From Anthonomus grandis grandis (lineage: Eukaryota; Arthropoda; Insecta; Coleoptera; Curculionidae), in NCBI RefSeq assembly GCF_022605725.1, contig NC_065556.1:2914001-2978000 (forward strand): a DNA stretch of 64,000 nt, read 5' to 3'. The notes beneath the pieces are model-generated. The model was not told the origin of the DNA, made no database searches, and saw only the letters and a list, made by a program, of their open reading frames with translations. A program made the translations under genes and the position numbers. Of this stretch, positions 23,325 through 34,299 are shown piece by piece; position 1 is the stretch's first letter, and each line of letters starts with the position of its first letter.

Positions 23325-23328
23325 ACAT

Positions 23329-23470
23329 TATATGCATAAAAATGGCCTGGCAGCTAATGCTGAGTCTAGATTATGCATAGGAAAATAACAAACTATGACA
23401 CATATTGTTTGTGACTGTCCAGAACTATGCTGGAGAGAATCGAGCAAGTCATTCTTGGAGCTGAACTTAA
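23329..23470 (+). pseudogene. Right half of the R1-like LINE C-terminal fragment
   Basis: Reads NGLAANAESRLCIGK, then MTHIVCDCPELCWRES, matching the Cys/His tail (CRxC ... H-x-x-x-x-C-P) of R1/Waldo-type ORF2 proteins. The element at 21205 sits between this and its left half. Confidence 0.6.
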
Positions 23471-23943
23471 TATACAGCATGAAAAATTAGATTGTCTGAT
23501 GGTCTGATCATTTTCCTCACAAGCATTTAGTAAAGCTGACCCAATAGCAGTTTCTAAGGACTCTAAATCCATTTCACAAATTATATTTCCAGATTTGGTT
23601 TAAAAATGTGGCTCCTGTTCACAGATTTAATTTTTCGGGATATTATATATTTTTCCAAATAATCTAGAGATGTAATGCGATCAATATCTGCAATTGTGTA
23701 AATCTACAGTATCATAAATGAACATTCGTCAGAAAAACAATTACACGTATTGCACATAGTATCATGGATGTTTAAATGACTCCTTTTTTTGTGTGGTAAA
23801 ATGTATTTAGGAGAAAAAATAACTCATTAAAAAAAACTGCAAATATATTGATTATAAAAAATATATAAAAAAATAAAACAATACATTTGTTCTTCGCAAC
23901 TATTGTGAAATACAATCATCAATTTTCTTTATGCTTCCAATCC

Positions 23944-25130
23944 CTGGTGTAAACAATGGCGTTCATAAAAAGTTATTGGCCTATAATCCCAATATTATTT
24001 TAATTCGCTGTATATGCCATACATTACAGCTTGCTGCATCAGCTGCAACAAAAGAACTGCCACAAAATTTAGAATTTTTAATTTGTGAAACCTATGACTG
24101 TCCTCCATGAGACAATCATTATATAATGAATTGTATAAAACAATTGACGGTGCTGAACCTCTTAAGATAGTGCAAGCTTGTGCAACTAGATGGTTGTCTA
24201 TTGAGCCAGCTGTTAGTCGCATACATACTCAGTGGTTAGAGTTGAAACTACTCACTTTCAAACAGCTAAATTAAGTAACGATAAATGTTATACTGCGGAT
24301 TTGTTACATCAAATGTACTCAGATGACTTCAATTATGCTTATATTTGTTTTTTAAAACCAATATTAATTGATGTTAATAGAGTTAATAAAGCTTTTGAGG
24401 CAAACAAAGCTTTAATGGATTTACTGACCTCATTAGTTAATAAAGTTGTTACACCAAACTCAAAATTTAATGTATTCACCGATAAGCTGGAGGATTATAC
24501 CGATAAAAGATGTTACGGACCTCTTTGAAACTCAATTAAAAACTATGGTAGCAAAATGCTTTAACGACGAAGACGGCCTTCGCAATCGATGTATAAGGTT
24601 CGTTGTAAGCTTAATTACCGAAATCAAAAGTCGAGTCCCTGACAATATAAATGTTTAAAAAAAAATTCATTTTTTTCGGTTCAAAATTGGTTAAATCATA
24701 ATAAGAGATAGACTTATTAAAATTAATAAATAAAAATAACAAAGAAATAGCACTGATCGACAATCAATGGAAAAAACTCCATTTACTTCCATGGAAAAGT
24801 ATTGACAATACGCACGATTTTAGGTTCGAAGTTTTTATGTACGTACAAGGATTCTCAAAATATTGTCGTATTTAAAGAACTGGTGTCGAAATAGAACGAC
24901 AATTCAGCCAAATAAACATTATTAAAAATAAGCTTAGAAATCGCATGAAACTTCCATTACTCAATTCAATTCTCGCCATTCGTAATGGACTACGAAAAAA
25001 TGGTATTTGCTGTAAAGATTTCTTGCTGCCAAATAATATTATTAAAAAGATCAGAACCAACGAATCCTACTCCCAAGCAATAGGCATCGGTGACACGGAT
25101 GATCTAGAAAATGATATATATTTTTTTTAA
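23944..25130 (+). pseudogene. hAT transposase, C-terminal half
   Basis: Starts IPGVNNGVHKKLLAYNPN, then CICHTLQLAASAATKELPQN, NLEFLICETYD, a frame change, SLYNELYKTIDGAEPLKIVQ, ACATRWLSIEPAVSRI and THFQTAKLSNDKCYTADLLH. These are the middle blocks of the ZBED/KIAA1586-like hAT group. The C-terminal dimerisation region follows at 24890-25100: VEIERQFSQINIIKNKLRNR then LPLLNSILAIRNGLRKNGIC. An oligo-C run with CCGGCC near 25327 may mark the end of the element. The BED finger and first catalytic block are missing. A matching N-terminal piece lies at 29078-29690 but in an order that excludes one simple copy. Confidence 0.75.
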
Positions 25131-25330
25131 CTAAAATGACTTATATTATTTAAGTATTTGTAGATTGTAGTTTTAAATACAAAATGTGAATTAATCAGAT
25201 TATCTGTTTATATTTTTCTTGGAATATGGTAATTATAAGTTTCGTTACTCTACTCATTTATTTGTTTTATTCTTATAAGTAACCAAATAAAAAATATAAT
25301 ATACGTTTTATAACATTTTTGTCCAACCCC

Positions 25331-25977
25331 CCCCCCTGCCGGCCGCGACCGTTTAACACCGTGTTTTAGGGTCTAGCAGATTTTAGGGGAATTTCTTCTC
25401 ATAAACAGCGGAGAAAGCATTCAGCGAGTTGGCAACACGACTTCAGGTAAACAAGTTTGAATTGCTCAAGGTTGGGATTCGACCTCATAGTTACCTCATG
25501 GCGACACTAGCCATGTAAGTGAAAAATTACTTTAATACATTTTATAAAAGACCCTCCAACATCTTGAGGTAAGCTTGATTCCTATTCTTTGTTAAACGTT
25601 TTCTCATGGGTTTTAAGGCCGCCATTTTTGAGGTTTTACGTGTTAATATTAGGGTCTTATGCCGGGTCATAAACTAAGTCTTTGACCAAGTCAAGTGCGA
25701 TCTTAGTTTTAAGGGCCATCTCAACACCATCCCGAGCCATCTCAGGTGCTGCCCATTTCCCATTAGAAATTAGTGCTTTATCAGGATTTATTGCTTCTTT
25801 ATGACGTTATTGATTGGACCTTAGTCAGCTGCTATCATTGAATCTGCACAATGGGTTACCAGGTTAAGGAAGATAAACGGAAGGTTCAAACAATGTCATG
25901 ATGTCTGATTTGTTATTGTAATTTTGATTTTGGGACTAGTCATATTGGCTAAGTTATGTCATTTGATGGCTCCTTAA
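25331..25977. other. Unassigned DNA
   Basis: No domain-bearing frame, repeat or RNA signal recognised. It is less AT-rich than its neighbours. Confidence 0.4.
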
Positions 25978-25979
25978 TA

Positions 25980-27275
25980 CGAGGGCGGGTCAATAAGTCC
26001 GTGCGTTTTTGGATAAAAGACAGGTTTTTATATAAAAAGTTATTTTATTTTTCAACATAGTCTCCTTTGAGTTCTATACACTTAGTCCAACGTTTCTCCA
26101 ATTTTTTTATCCCTTCGGAAAAATATGATTTGTCGAGGTCATCAAAATAGGCATTTGTTTGAGAGATGATTTCGTCGTTGAAGTCAAATCTCTTTCCGCC
26201 GAGCCATTTCTTTAAGTTTGGGAATAGGAAATAGTCACTGGGGGCTAAATCTGGAGAATAGGGCGGATGAGGAAGTAATTCGTAACCTAATTCATGGATT
26301 TTTGCCATGGAAACTGCACATGTGTGGACTCTGGCATTGTCTTGGTGGAAAAGAATTTTTTTTTTGGCCAAATGTGGTCTTTTTTCTTTCAGTTCCTCAT
26401 TGAATCTATCCAATAAGTTGGTATAATATTCTCCATTGATTGTTTTCCCTTTTTGAAGATAGTCAATGTGGATTATACCGCGTGCATCCCAAAAAACGGT
26501 CGCCATGACTTTATTGGCTGACAAACCCACCTTTGCCTTCTTGGGCGCCGATTCACCCCGAGAAATCCACTGTTTTGACTGCTGTTTGGTTTCCGACGTG
26601 TTGTGGTGGATCCACGTTTCGTTCACGGTGACGAAACCATGCAAAAATTCGTCCATATTATGGTTGAATAACGCCAAACACTCCTGGGAAGTTGTCACAC
26701 GGTTGCGTTTGTGGTCGATTGTGAGCAAACGCGGCACCCATCTTGCGGAAAGCTTTCTCATACTCAAATGATCATTCAAAATTGAAACTACTGAACCATA
26801 TGAGATGCCTATGGCTTCCACAATCTCTCTTACTTTCAATCTCCGATCGGCTAAAGCCATATCGTGAATTTTTTCGATTGTTTTGGATGTAGAGACCTCG
26901 ACTGGGCGTCCAGAACGTTCGGTATCTTCTGTGCTTGTACGGCCACATCGAAACTCAGTAAACCACTTTTGTACCATGGAAATGGATGGTGCAGAGTCCC
27001 CATAATATTTATCAAGCTTGGCCTTGGTTTGAGTGATGGTTTTTTTTCCGTAAAAAATAATGCTTAATGAGCACACGAAATTCACTTTTTTCCATTTTCT
27101 TCTCAAAACGAGTGGTAGTCTGCTATCAACAGCTGTCAAACACAAACTAAATGACGCAGCTTGTTCAAATTTTGACAAGCGTCAACTGACAGTTCTCTGT
27201 TGATAGGAGCAAAGTTGCCATTTCCATTAAAAATAAGGAAATTCAAAAAGTCACGGACTTATTGACCCGCCCTCG
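25980..27275 (-). mobile_element. mariner transposon, full length (1296 bp)
   Basis: Terminal inverted repeats begin CGAGGGCGGGTCAATAAGTC and match for about 25 bp (left 25980, right ending 27275) before diverging at CCGTG(C/A). TA flanks both ends (25978-25979, 27276-27277). Length and single long transposase frame are typical of mariner. Confidence 0.95.
26045..27095 (-). pseudogene. mariner DD34D transposase, catalytic Asp replaced and N-terminal frameshift
   Basis: The open frame runs from 27178 to 26045, but homology starts at the ATG at 27095 (MEKSEFRVLIKHYF) and switches frame at an 8-T run (27040-27047), so the first ~50 residues of the long frame are not real transposase. From there the domain is clean: KAKLDKYYGDSAPS, WFTEFRCGRTSTEDTERSGR, the HTH region KVREIVEAIGISYGSVVSIL, the linker WVPRLL, VNETWIHH, HQDNARVHT, and YSPDLAPSDYFLFPNLKKWL. 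The second and third catalytic Asp (frame residues 280 and 315, 34 residues between) are present. The first, normally in (V/M)DETWIHH, is Asn (codon AAC at 26621-26623). Confidence 0.93.
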
Positions 27276-27277
27276 TA

Positions 27278-28040
27278 TATTAATTATTGTCTAGTGTCTA
27301 AAGCTCTTTCTTGGTAAATTACGTTATAATGTAATTTACATATGTACCTAAATAAAAATTTATTTAATACCTTTTAATCTCACTATCCTGATTTTCATAC
27401 AGTATTGTATGTAAGCAACCGCACTGGAAGCTATATTTATTTTTTATTTGATTTCAGGGGTTGTACTTTTAACAAGAAACTGTCTTATTTTGATAATATA
27501 ATATTAATAATTGTAGTTTATTTTGTGTTTTACTATGTGTTATATTTCTTAACATCCTTTTTATTATAATTAATATTCTCCAGACTGATAAGCTGCCGTA
27601 AGCATAATATGTGACTCTTTATTAAAGACTTTCAACATCAGTCAACGTAAACAAAAACAGAAATCTAAATAAAAAGAGGTTACAACTTCATAAGTAACAA
27701 TATGAGAGAGGCCAGATTCCATCATTGTGGATGGCAGATGTTTCTCATACCGAACAACCTTTTTTTGTACTACGTTATTTTCGCAAAACAAATTAGGACC
27801 GGACCATAGTACGTGAAAGCTTCACTAAACTAATTGACTTTAAGTAGAAACATGAAGAACAAATTGCCTTGATCAAGCAAATGATTAATTATTATAATAT
27901 CGACTTGTAAATGTGCAAGGCTTCTAACATGCCTGGTAAATTTCCTAGAGTGAGAGCTATTATCATAGATAAGTTCGTTTATAAAACGTATTTGTTACGG
28001 CAGTGAGATTTGTAAGTATGTAAGAAGTTATTTTAAGCCG
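27278..28040. other. Unassigned DNA, possibly worn LINE 3' sequence
   Basis: No clear coding signal. Since 28041-28906 is the RT of a minus-strand LINE, its C-terminal half and 3' UTR would fall here, but I cannot read them with confidence. Confidence 0.35.
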
Positions 28041-28906
28041 TATACAATGCGATCTACCCAGTAGACAAATCCCTTAGCCAACAAATAACATTCGATCCAA
28101 TTAAAGCTTTAAGCTTTGCCAGTAGAAGCGCATCATTAACTCTGTCGAACGCCTTCGAAAAATCCGTATAAACAGCAGCAACTTATGAACCCTTACCAAA
28201 AGCCTTAAACAGTTAATCTTTATAACATATTAAGTTAGTAACAGTGGAACGACCTTTTTGAGAAACATGTTGATTGTTAATAATAAGGCTTTTATATTGC
28301 CATGACAATTGCTTGGTTACAAGTGCATCCAAAAGTTTAGGCATGGTTAACTGTATACAAACTCCCCGATAATTACTGACATCACTAATATTACCAGACT
28401 GAAATATCGGCGTAATATACGAATTCTTCCAAAAAGAAGGAAATACTCCCGACTTTACAGACAGATTGAATAAAGTGCAAATAGGCTTCGACAGAGTGCA
28501 TACGCATTCACGAAGTAGCAAGCTGCGTATGCCATCCGGTCCCGCAGAAGTCTTGCGCTGTAAGCCATGAATCTCGTCAAAAACCTCTACTAAAGATAAT
28601 TCTACAAATTTGACATCGAATTGATCTACAAGCTCTGTCATATAATATTCAGGTATTTGAAATGCTTTATCAGAATATACGTTTGACAAATATTTGGCAA
28701 ATAAATTAACTGTATCACCACCCTCATCACTAGTTTCATCATTCACAAACATATGTTTATGAATAATATTTAATTTTTTAACATTGCTTACATGTTTCCA
28801 GAATAACCTAGGATTTAACAATAGATTATTCTCGGTACGAAAAATATAATCGCGGTAACATTGACCGCTCAACACACTGCATGACTGCTGAAGCCCAGAA
28901 AAAAAC
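28041..28906 (-). pseudogene. Jockey-like LINE RT fragment, copy 1
   Basis: Minus strand: an uninterrupted frame from 28875 to 28213 reads NLLLNPRLFWKHVSNVKKLN ... LQRKTSAGPDGIRSLLLREC ... FPSFWKNSYITPIFQSGNIS then DVSNYRGVCIQLTMPKLLDA, the RT N-terminal blocks. After a break, 28190-28050 continues VAAVYTDFSKAFDRVNDALL, holding the first catalytic Asp. FADD and later blocks are not visible. The 28685-28906 part is about 98% identical to 29697-29922. Confidence 0.8.
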
Positions 28907-29077
28907 CAAGATTTATTGATTTAATTGTGTTGTAAGAATTGCGTTTCCACATGGTTAATAAATAGTTAATTTAACTTCTACTGAGTTAAAATAACGGTAA
29001 GTTTTGGTAACAATGTTTAGAACTATTATACATTTTATTAGTTGATAATATATTTTAGTTAGATCCTATATTTTAAA

Positions 29078-29690
29078 ATGGTAAATACGTATAATCAAAA
29101 GTTTAAAAAAGTTTGGATGAAAGATCCCATTTTATCGCCATGGTTAACTTTCGTTGAGTCAACCAACGGTAAATTGGCAAAGTGTAAATTTTGTATGACC
29201 ACAATTGGAAATAAATACTCTGATTTGAAAAATCATGCAAATAGCAAAAGGCATAAGAACAACGCAATGATTGTTTTGTAAAATACCAAATTGCCTTTTA
29301 AGCCAGAAAGTCAACTAGACTCAGTAAAAAAGGCCGAGGGCAAACTAGCAATATATATTGCATGTCATTCTTCGATATTAAGTATCGAACACTTGATTCC
29401 CACTTGTAAATTCTCATTTAAAGGTTTTTTGAGTGTTACATAATAAAAATACGTTCATTTATTGTACGTAATATTGTTGAAAAATTGCAAATGCAACGGA
29501 CCAAATGTTTCGAAGTAATAACAAATGTAATTTCACCTTATTTCCGTAATGAGCTTACAGAGGATGTTGGAGATCTACCTTATAGCATATTAATTGATGA
29601 GTCCAATGATATTCCTTTTACCAAATATTTAGGTATATTATCTACTATATATTTTAGTGCAAAAACCAATAAAATTATTTCAACTGGCTG
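29078..29690 (+). pseudogene. hAT transposase, BED-finger N-terminal half
   Basis: 29078-29281 encodes NQKFKKVWMKDPILSPWLTF, then CKFCMTT...SDLKNHANSKRHK, a C2H2 BED-like finger of the KF-x-x-x-W type. 29485-29690 continues, after a frame break, with FEVITNVISPYFRNELTEDV and YSILIDESNDIPFTKYLGIL, where LIDESxD carries the first catalytic Asp of hAT. It is cut exactly where LINE copy 2 begins (29697). Family resembles the C-terminal piece at 23944-25130. Confidence 0.75.
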
Positions 29691-29696
29691 GCTGGC

Positions 29697-30115
29697 AGGC
29701 TTTGACAAATATTTGGCAAATAAATTAACTGTATCACCACCCTCATCACTAGTTTCATCATTCACAAACATATGTTTATGAATAATATTTGACTTTTTAA
29801 CATTGCTTACATGTTTCCAGAATAACCTAGGATTTAACAATAGATTATTCTCGGTACGAAAAATACAATCGCGGTAACATTGACCGCTCAACACACTGCA
29901 TGACTGCTGAAGCCCAGAAAAAACCAAGAAATCACTTTGCAATTGAGACCCCTTAAACTTCTTATGAGCAACTTTCTTATGTAAAACTAAGCTTCTTAAC
30001 TCTCTTGAAAACCATACAGGAAAGCTAGTGTTATAGGGCTTAAGAGGCACAACATAGCTGATTCCTTTATACAAAAGGTCATAAACTTACCAGTGGTTGA
30101 GACTTATTTTGGATA
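29697..30115 (-). pseudogene. Jockey-like LINE RT fragment, copy 2
   Basis: Minus strand frame 30074-29697 reads YKGISYVVPLKPYNTSFPVW then FSRELRSLVLHKKVAHKKFK and the same NLLLNPRLFWKHVSNVKKSN block as copy 1. It therefore overlaps copy 1 for about 225 bp (four differences seen) and extends further towards the LINE N-terminus. A tract GGATAACCCTGTATA ends it near 30125. Confidence 0.75.
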
Positions 30116-30489
30116 ACCCTGTATATTAGATGCCTATGATATACTTGAAGTTATAGATTTTCATAAATCGTTCATTAATTCTAGAAATAAATTACTTTTT
30201 GTGTAATTGTGTAATTTTGAAATTCTGAGATTAAAAAAAAAATGGTAATCCTCTATTTTATAACGCAAGTAATAGGCTTAGTGTTGAATTAAAAGTTTTA
30301 GAGTTGGAGTCTATAAGAATTACCTAAAATTAAGCAATTAAAAAAAGTTAATGTATTTTAATAAGTTTTATAATATTTAAAAGTATCATAAAAGCCAAGA
30401 GCCAAATCCCTTTTCATATCCTATAATTGGCTTAAAATTCTAAGAATAAACTAATAAATCCTTACAGTCCTATAGTTGAAACCTTTGGT
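30116..30489. other. Unassigned AT-rich DNA
   Basis: No gene, repeat or RNA signal recognised. Confidence 0.4.
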
Positions 30490-30539
30490 GTGATGCTCAA
30501 ATTACTAGACAGTTTTACCACTAACCAAAACTCTTTATT

Positions 30540-30600
30540 TTTAATCTCGACACGTATTTCGCTAACGATGTTAGCCTCCTCGGGAAAAAATTAAAACTAA
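30540..30600 (-). ncRNA. Hammerhead ribozyme-like motif in pLTR, one core change
   Basis: Minus strand: CCGAGGA (core expected CUGANGA, so U to C at one invariant position), stem II GCTAAC-ATC-GTTAGC fully paired, GAAA, a two-base-pair stem III closed by ACGT, then GTC cleavage triplet. The layout is that of the minimal type I hammerheads known from Penelope elements. The core change probably abolishes cleavage. Confidence 0.55.
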
Positions 30601-30749
30601 ACTACAACTATTTACAAATCTTCTTATATACGATGAATAAATAATGATGTAACTAATAGAGCGGCAAAAGCAATGAAGCATGGGAAAACAAATCTTAAAC
30701 AGTAACTAAACTATATAATTGACTATAAGGGATTGGACCTTTAAGAAGT

Positions 30750-31860
30750 TTTCTTTAAGAAACTTTCGTATGCATCTAATTTTCTATTGTTATTAACTGT
30801 TTTAAGTAATTTTAAGTTGTCTATCCCTACAAAGTGACCAGTATTTAAAACATGTTCAGCCACACTTGACTTTTCAACTCTTCCATAATTCCACATGAGC
30901 TATATGTTCTTTAAATTTGACATTAATTGATCTTCTGGTTTATTCTATGTACTTATCACAATCGTTGCAATTAATCGCATACATCCCAGACTTTTCATTA
31001 ATCTTTATTTTATCTTTTGGGTTTCCTAAAAGATTTCGTAACTTGGCCGAACTTTGATAGACCATTCTTAGACCTAAGTCTTTGAAAACCCTATCAAAGC
31101 CTCTCGTCAAGATAGGATCGTATGGTATTGCAGCAAAAGTTTGCTTATTTTCATCTTTTTGAAATATGGTAGATTTTTTAAGTTTAACTTTAAACCTATG
31201 TCTTCTAATCAGCTTATTAATAATCCTATCGTCAGAATCATTGACCCTAAATTGTTTTAGCGTTGCTTTTTCTTTATTAAATCTGCTATCACTTAGAGGA
31301 AATGAGATCAAGCGATGTACCAAGAAATGCATGCTAGCCACTTTATGTTAAAAACAATGGTTACAGTCACTAGTTATGTATCTAAAAGTATTTTTTTCTT
31401 TTCTATAAATATCAAATTCTAACTTTATTAAATTATTATTTTTGATGACAAGAGTATCTAAGAATGGAAGTTCGTTATTTGTTTCTTGTTCCAAGGTAAA
31501 TTTAATAGATGGAAGGCAGTTATTGAGCTGTTCTACAAAATTATCAATATTGCATTTGCTTTTGTCGAACACAGCAAACGCATTATCAACATATTATAAC
31601 CAAACTCGTGAGAAGTATTGGAATGTATTTTTTACATTTAACTCAAAACGGTTCATAAAGAGCTCTGCTAGGAAGGGAGGGAGGCAAATACCCATGGCTG
31701 TACCTTCCAGTTGTTCATAGTATGAGTTGTTACATTAAAAAATAATTTGTAACATTGCCAGGTTTACGGATTTTTGTTAAACAATATAATTTTGGAATTG
31801 TTGGGTTCGAAAGGTATAACTTGAATTTTTCTGAAGAGGAAACAAGATTTTTGCAGTAAT
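30750..31860 (-). pseudogene. Penelope RT/GIY-YIG endonuclease pseudogene
   Basis: Order on the minus strand: NPTIPKLYCLTKIRKPGN (31830-31770, RT fingers, normally PKFYGLPKIHKPG), a deletion of the palm start, YEQLEGTAMGICLPPFLAEL (31720-31660), VDN in place of the YVDD box, NNELPFLDTLVIKNNN, then KSGMYAINCNDCDKYIE (about 30945), the GIY-YIG start, and finally SSVAEHVLNTGHF with NRKLDAYESFLKK (30860-30760). It has stops after YIE and HCF plus a frameshift. The altered catalytic box and deletion make it non-functional. Confidence 0.8.
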
Positions 31861-31930
31861 TTAACACACATGTAAAGACTAAAAATAAAGAGTTTTGGTA
31901 GGTGGTCTAAAATCTCTTAACTGTCTCGTA

Positions 31931-32718
31931 ATTTAATATTAAATCCTTCTTTTAATGAGATATTTGATGTAATTGCTAGACCATAAAATAAAAAATAAAA
32001 ACTACTTACCCGTCTCCTACCCAAACACGGCACAGACATGTCCATTCAGCACAACACAAACTCTTAAAAAATACTGTTTACAAGAAAACGTCGATTTTCC
32101 AAATCTCGACCGATGCGATGGTATGATGCTGTTAATTTTCCAGTGAAAATAATATTTACACGGATGGACGAGCGCGACAGATCGCCGTTCGAGCTAATCG
32201 CGATGATGTTCCTGTGCCAATTTTCGATATGCTAACTCGATGCCAGATCTGTAATACTACAAAAAAAAAATTCTCTTAATTGATTTATTGAAAACTATTT
32301 TGTTATGTGTGGGACACACTTTTAGCAAAGTGGCGTATAATATGTTATAAGAGTTAAGCAATTAATTATCATGTTAAAATAGTGTATTTGTATGTAAATT
32401 TATTGGTAATAATTAAGATCTATTTATACAGTTTGTATCAGCCCAATAAAATAAATTTGTTAAGGAATAAATGGGGGCGTGTTTGAAAAAACGCTCCGAC
32501 ACGTTGTTTTTAGTTGAGCATTTATTCCCCAATTGATACTTTATCGAATACTTTACAAACACCATATAACAGTAATTACATGCAAAGTTACTATAGAGTA
32601 GTTAAAATATATCATATGTTATACAGAGTGTGCGGAAAGAGGAGGTTAATTAAGGGTGGACCAAAATAATGCGACTTTCGTAATGCCATTTTTTAAATGG
32701 GCGCTTAGTAGCTCAATA
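31931..32718. other. Unassigned DNA
   Basis: No gene recognised. 32100-32240 is relatively GC-rich but has no domain-bearing frame. Confidence 0.4.
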
Positions 32719-32720
32719 TA

Positions 32721-33010
32721 CAGTGCTTTTATTTAATGTCTCCCCTCCCCCTCTTTATTTTTTGAACGGATCAATTCAAAATATAGAAACTTGAGACAAT
32801 GCAATTGATGAACGAATACTATGTTTTAAAGCAAAATTGATAAATGAAAATTTCAAGATGGCTGCTGGGCGTCATCTTGGAAAAAAAGTTAATGGAAAGG
32901 GTGGTCTTGTGGCACATTATTTTTAAGCTCATAACGAGTACTTTATAACCCTAGATTAAAAATCCAATATCTTTACCTACTACAGAATGGTGGTACATTT
33001 AATAATTACC
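32721..33010 (+). repeat. Left long TIR of the DD41D element
   Basis: About 280 bp pairing with 34300-34577, roughly 80-85% by eye with small indels (CTCCCCTCCCC in the left copy is shortened in the right). Confidence 0.8.
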
Positions 33011-33212
33011 TGAATACCAAAACACTATGACATGCATATCTCTACAAATAATTGTTATTTTCTACCGTATCCACAGCGACAGCGACAATTTCGATATAAG
33101 TTTGTTTTGGTTTTTTTTTGTTGACTGACAAAAATATCAGTACGAAAACAAATATCATTGTGCAGTCAAAATATTCTTATTTTGTTTTCGGTTTTAGTAG
33201 TAGTAGTTTAAA

Positions 33213-34140
33213 ATGGTCAATTCTCGTCCATTGGAAGAAAAAATCGAAGGGATTTTTATTTACGGTGCGACGCGTAACCTTCACGAAACCGAAAGGATTT
33301 TCAGCGATCGTTTCCCAAATCGTCCTATTTGTAGAAAATATTTACGGGAACTCGTATCTAAATTTACAACTACTGGTAGTGTAAACAACAAAAAGCCTTC
33401 ATTTCGGAAGAAAAGCAAGTTCAAATAATTAATGAGATGATAGTTAATACCCAACAACCAACTTCCTCTGTCGCGAATGAACATGAGGTTTGTCCTTCTA
33501 TTGTATGGAGACTTTTGAAAAGGAATAAGTATTATCCGTACAAAATCCAAATGGTACACCAGTTAACTAAAGATTACCCTGATCGAAGGACAGAATTCTG
33601 CGGAACTGTGGAAACCATTGCACGGCATCCTACCTATCTCCATAATATTTGTTTTAGTAATGAATGTACATTTTTTCTCAAAAGGTAATGTTCATAGACA
33701 AACTTATCGTTATTGGAGTAACACTTATCGTCACGTCTTCTGGGAAACTCATACTTTTAATATCCAGAAAAAATAAACGTTTGGGCAGGGATATTGGGAA
33801 ACCATATTGTGGGGCCTCTATTCATTGAACAAAATTTAACAGGGGAACTGTATTCGTATATGCTGGAAAATACTATTGACCGAAATTGTCGAAACGAATC
33901 CTAATGAACTCGATATGGATATTGTATTCCAGCACGATGGAGCTCCACCACACTATTCCAGACAAGTTCGGAACTATTTAGATAACAATTTCCCCGGTCG
34001 TTGGATTGGCCGTCGAGGACCTGTACAATGGCCAGCTCGCTCGCCAGACTTGACAACTCTAGACTTTTTTTATGGGGCTATTAGAAACAAAAGGTGTACG
34101 AAATTGAACCTGTTTCAGTATAGGATTTACGACAGACAAT
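33213..34140 (+). pseudogene. DD41D (rosa-like) transposase, broken
   Basis: Three frames in order. 33213-33425 is the HTH region (FIYGATRNLHETERIFSDRF). 33437-33688 gives SIVWRLLKRNKYYPYKIQMV, then ICFSNECTFFL, where the first catalytic Asp (usually FSDEATF) is Asn. 33760-33870 has a decayed INVWAGILGNHIVGPLFIEQ. 33876-34140 gives VFQHDGAPPHYSRQVRNYLD, FPGRWIGRRGPVQWPARSPD and LTTLDFF. From the second Asp to the third there are 41 residues, the DD41D spacing described for rosa-type elements. Frameshifts near 33425 and 33690-33870 and a lost C-terminus disable it. Confidence 0.85.
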
Positions 34141-34299
34141 AACGAATATTTGTAGAAATATCGATGTTAGTGTATTTGAAAATGTTCGGTGTGAAATTTC
34201 GGACCGACTGTTCTTGTGTCAAGAAGTTCAAGGCAACCATTTCCAGCATTTTTTCAATTGAACTCAATGTATTTATTCGATATATCAAGTTAAATGTTA

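Larger units (their letters stand above)
30490..31930 (-). mobile_element. Penelope-like element, decayed copy
   Basis: Minus-strand RT and GIY-YIG endonuclease pieces lie between pLTR-like sequence at 30490-30610 and an inverted partial copy of it at about 31878-31930 (shared ACTAAAAATAAAGAGTTTTG). This head-to-head pLTR layout repeats that of the better preserved Penelope element at 54510-56782. Confidence 0.7.

Noticed and set aside
26218..27067. Several plus-strand frames inside the mariner
   Set aside because: Antisense shadows of the minus-strand transposase.
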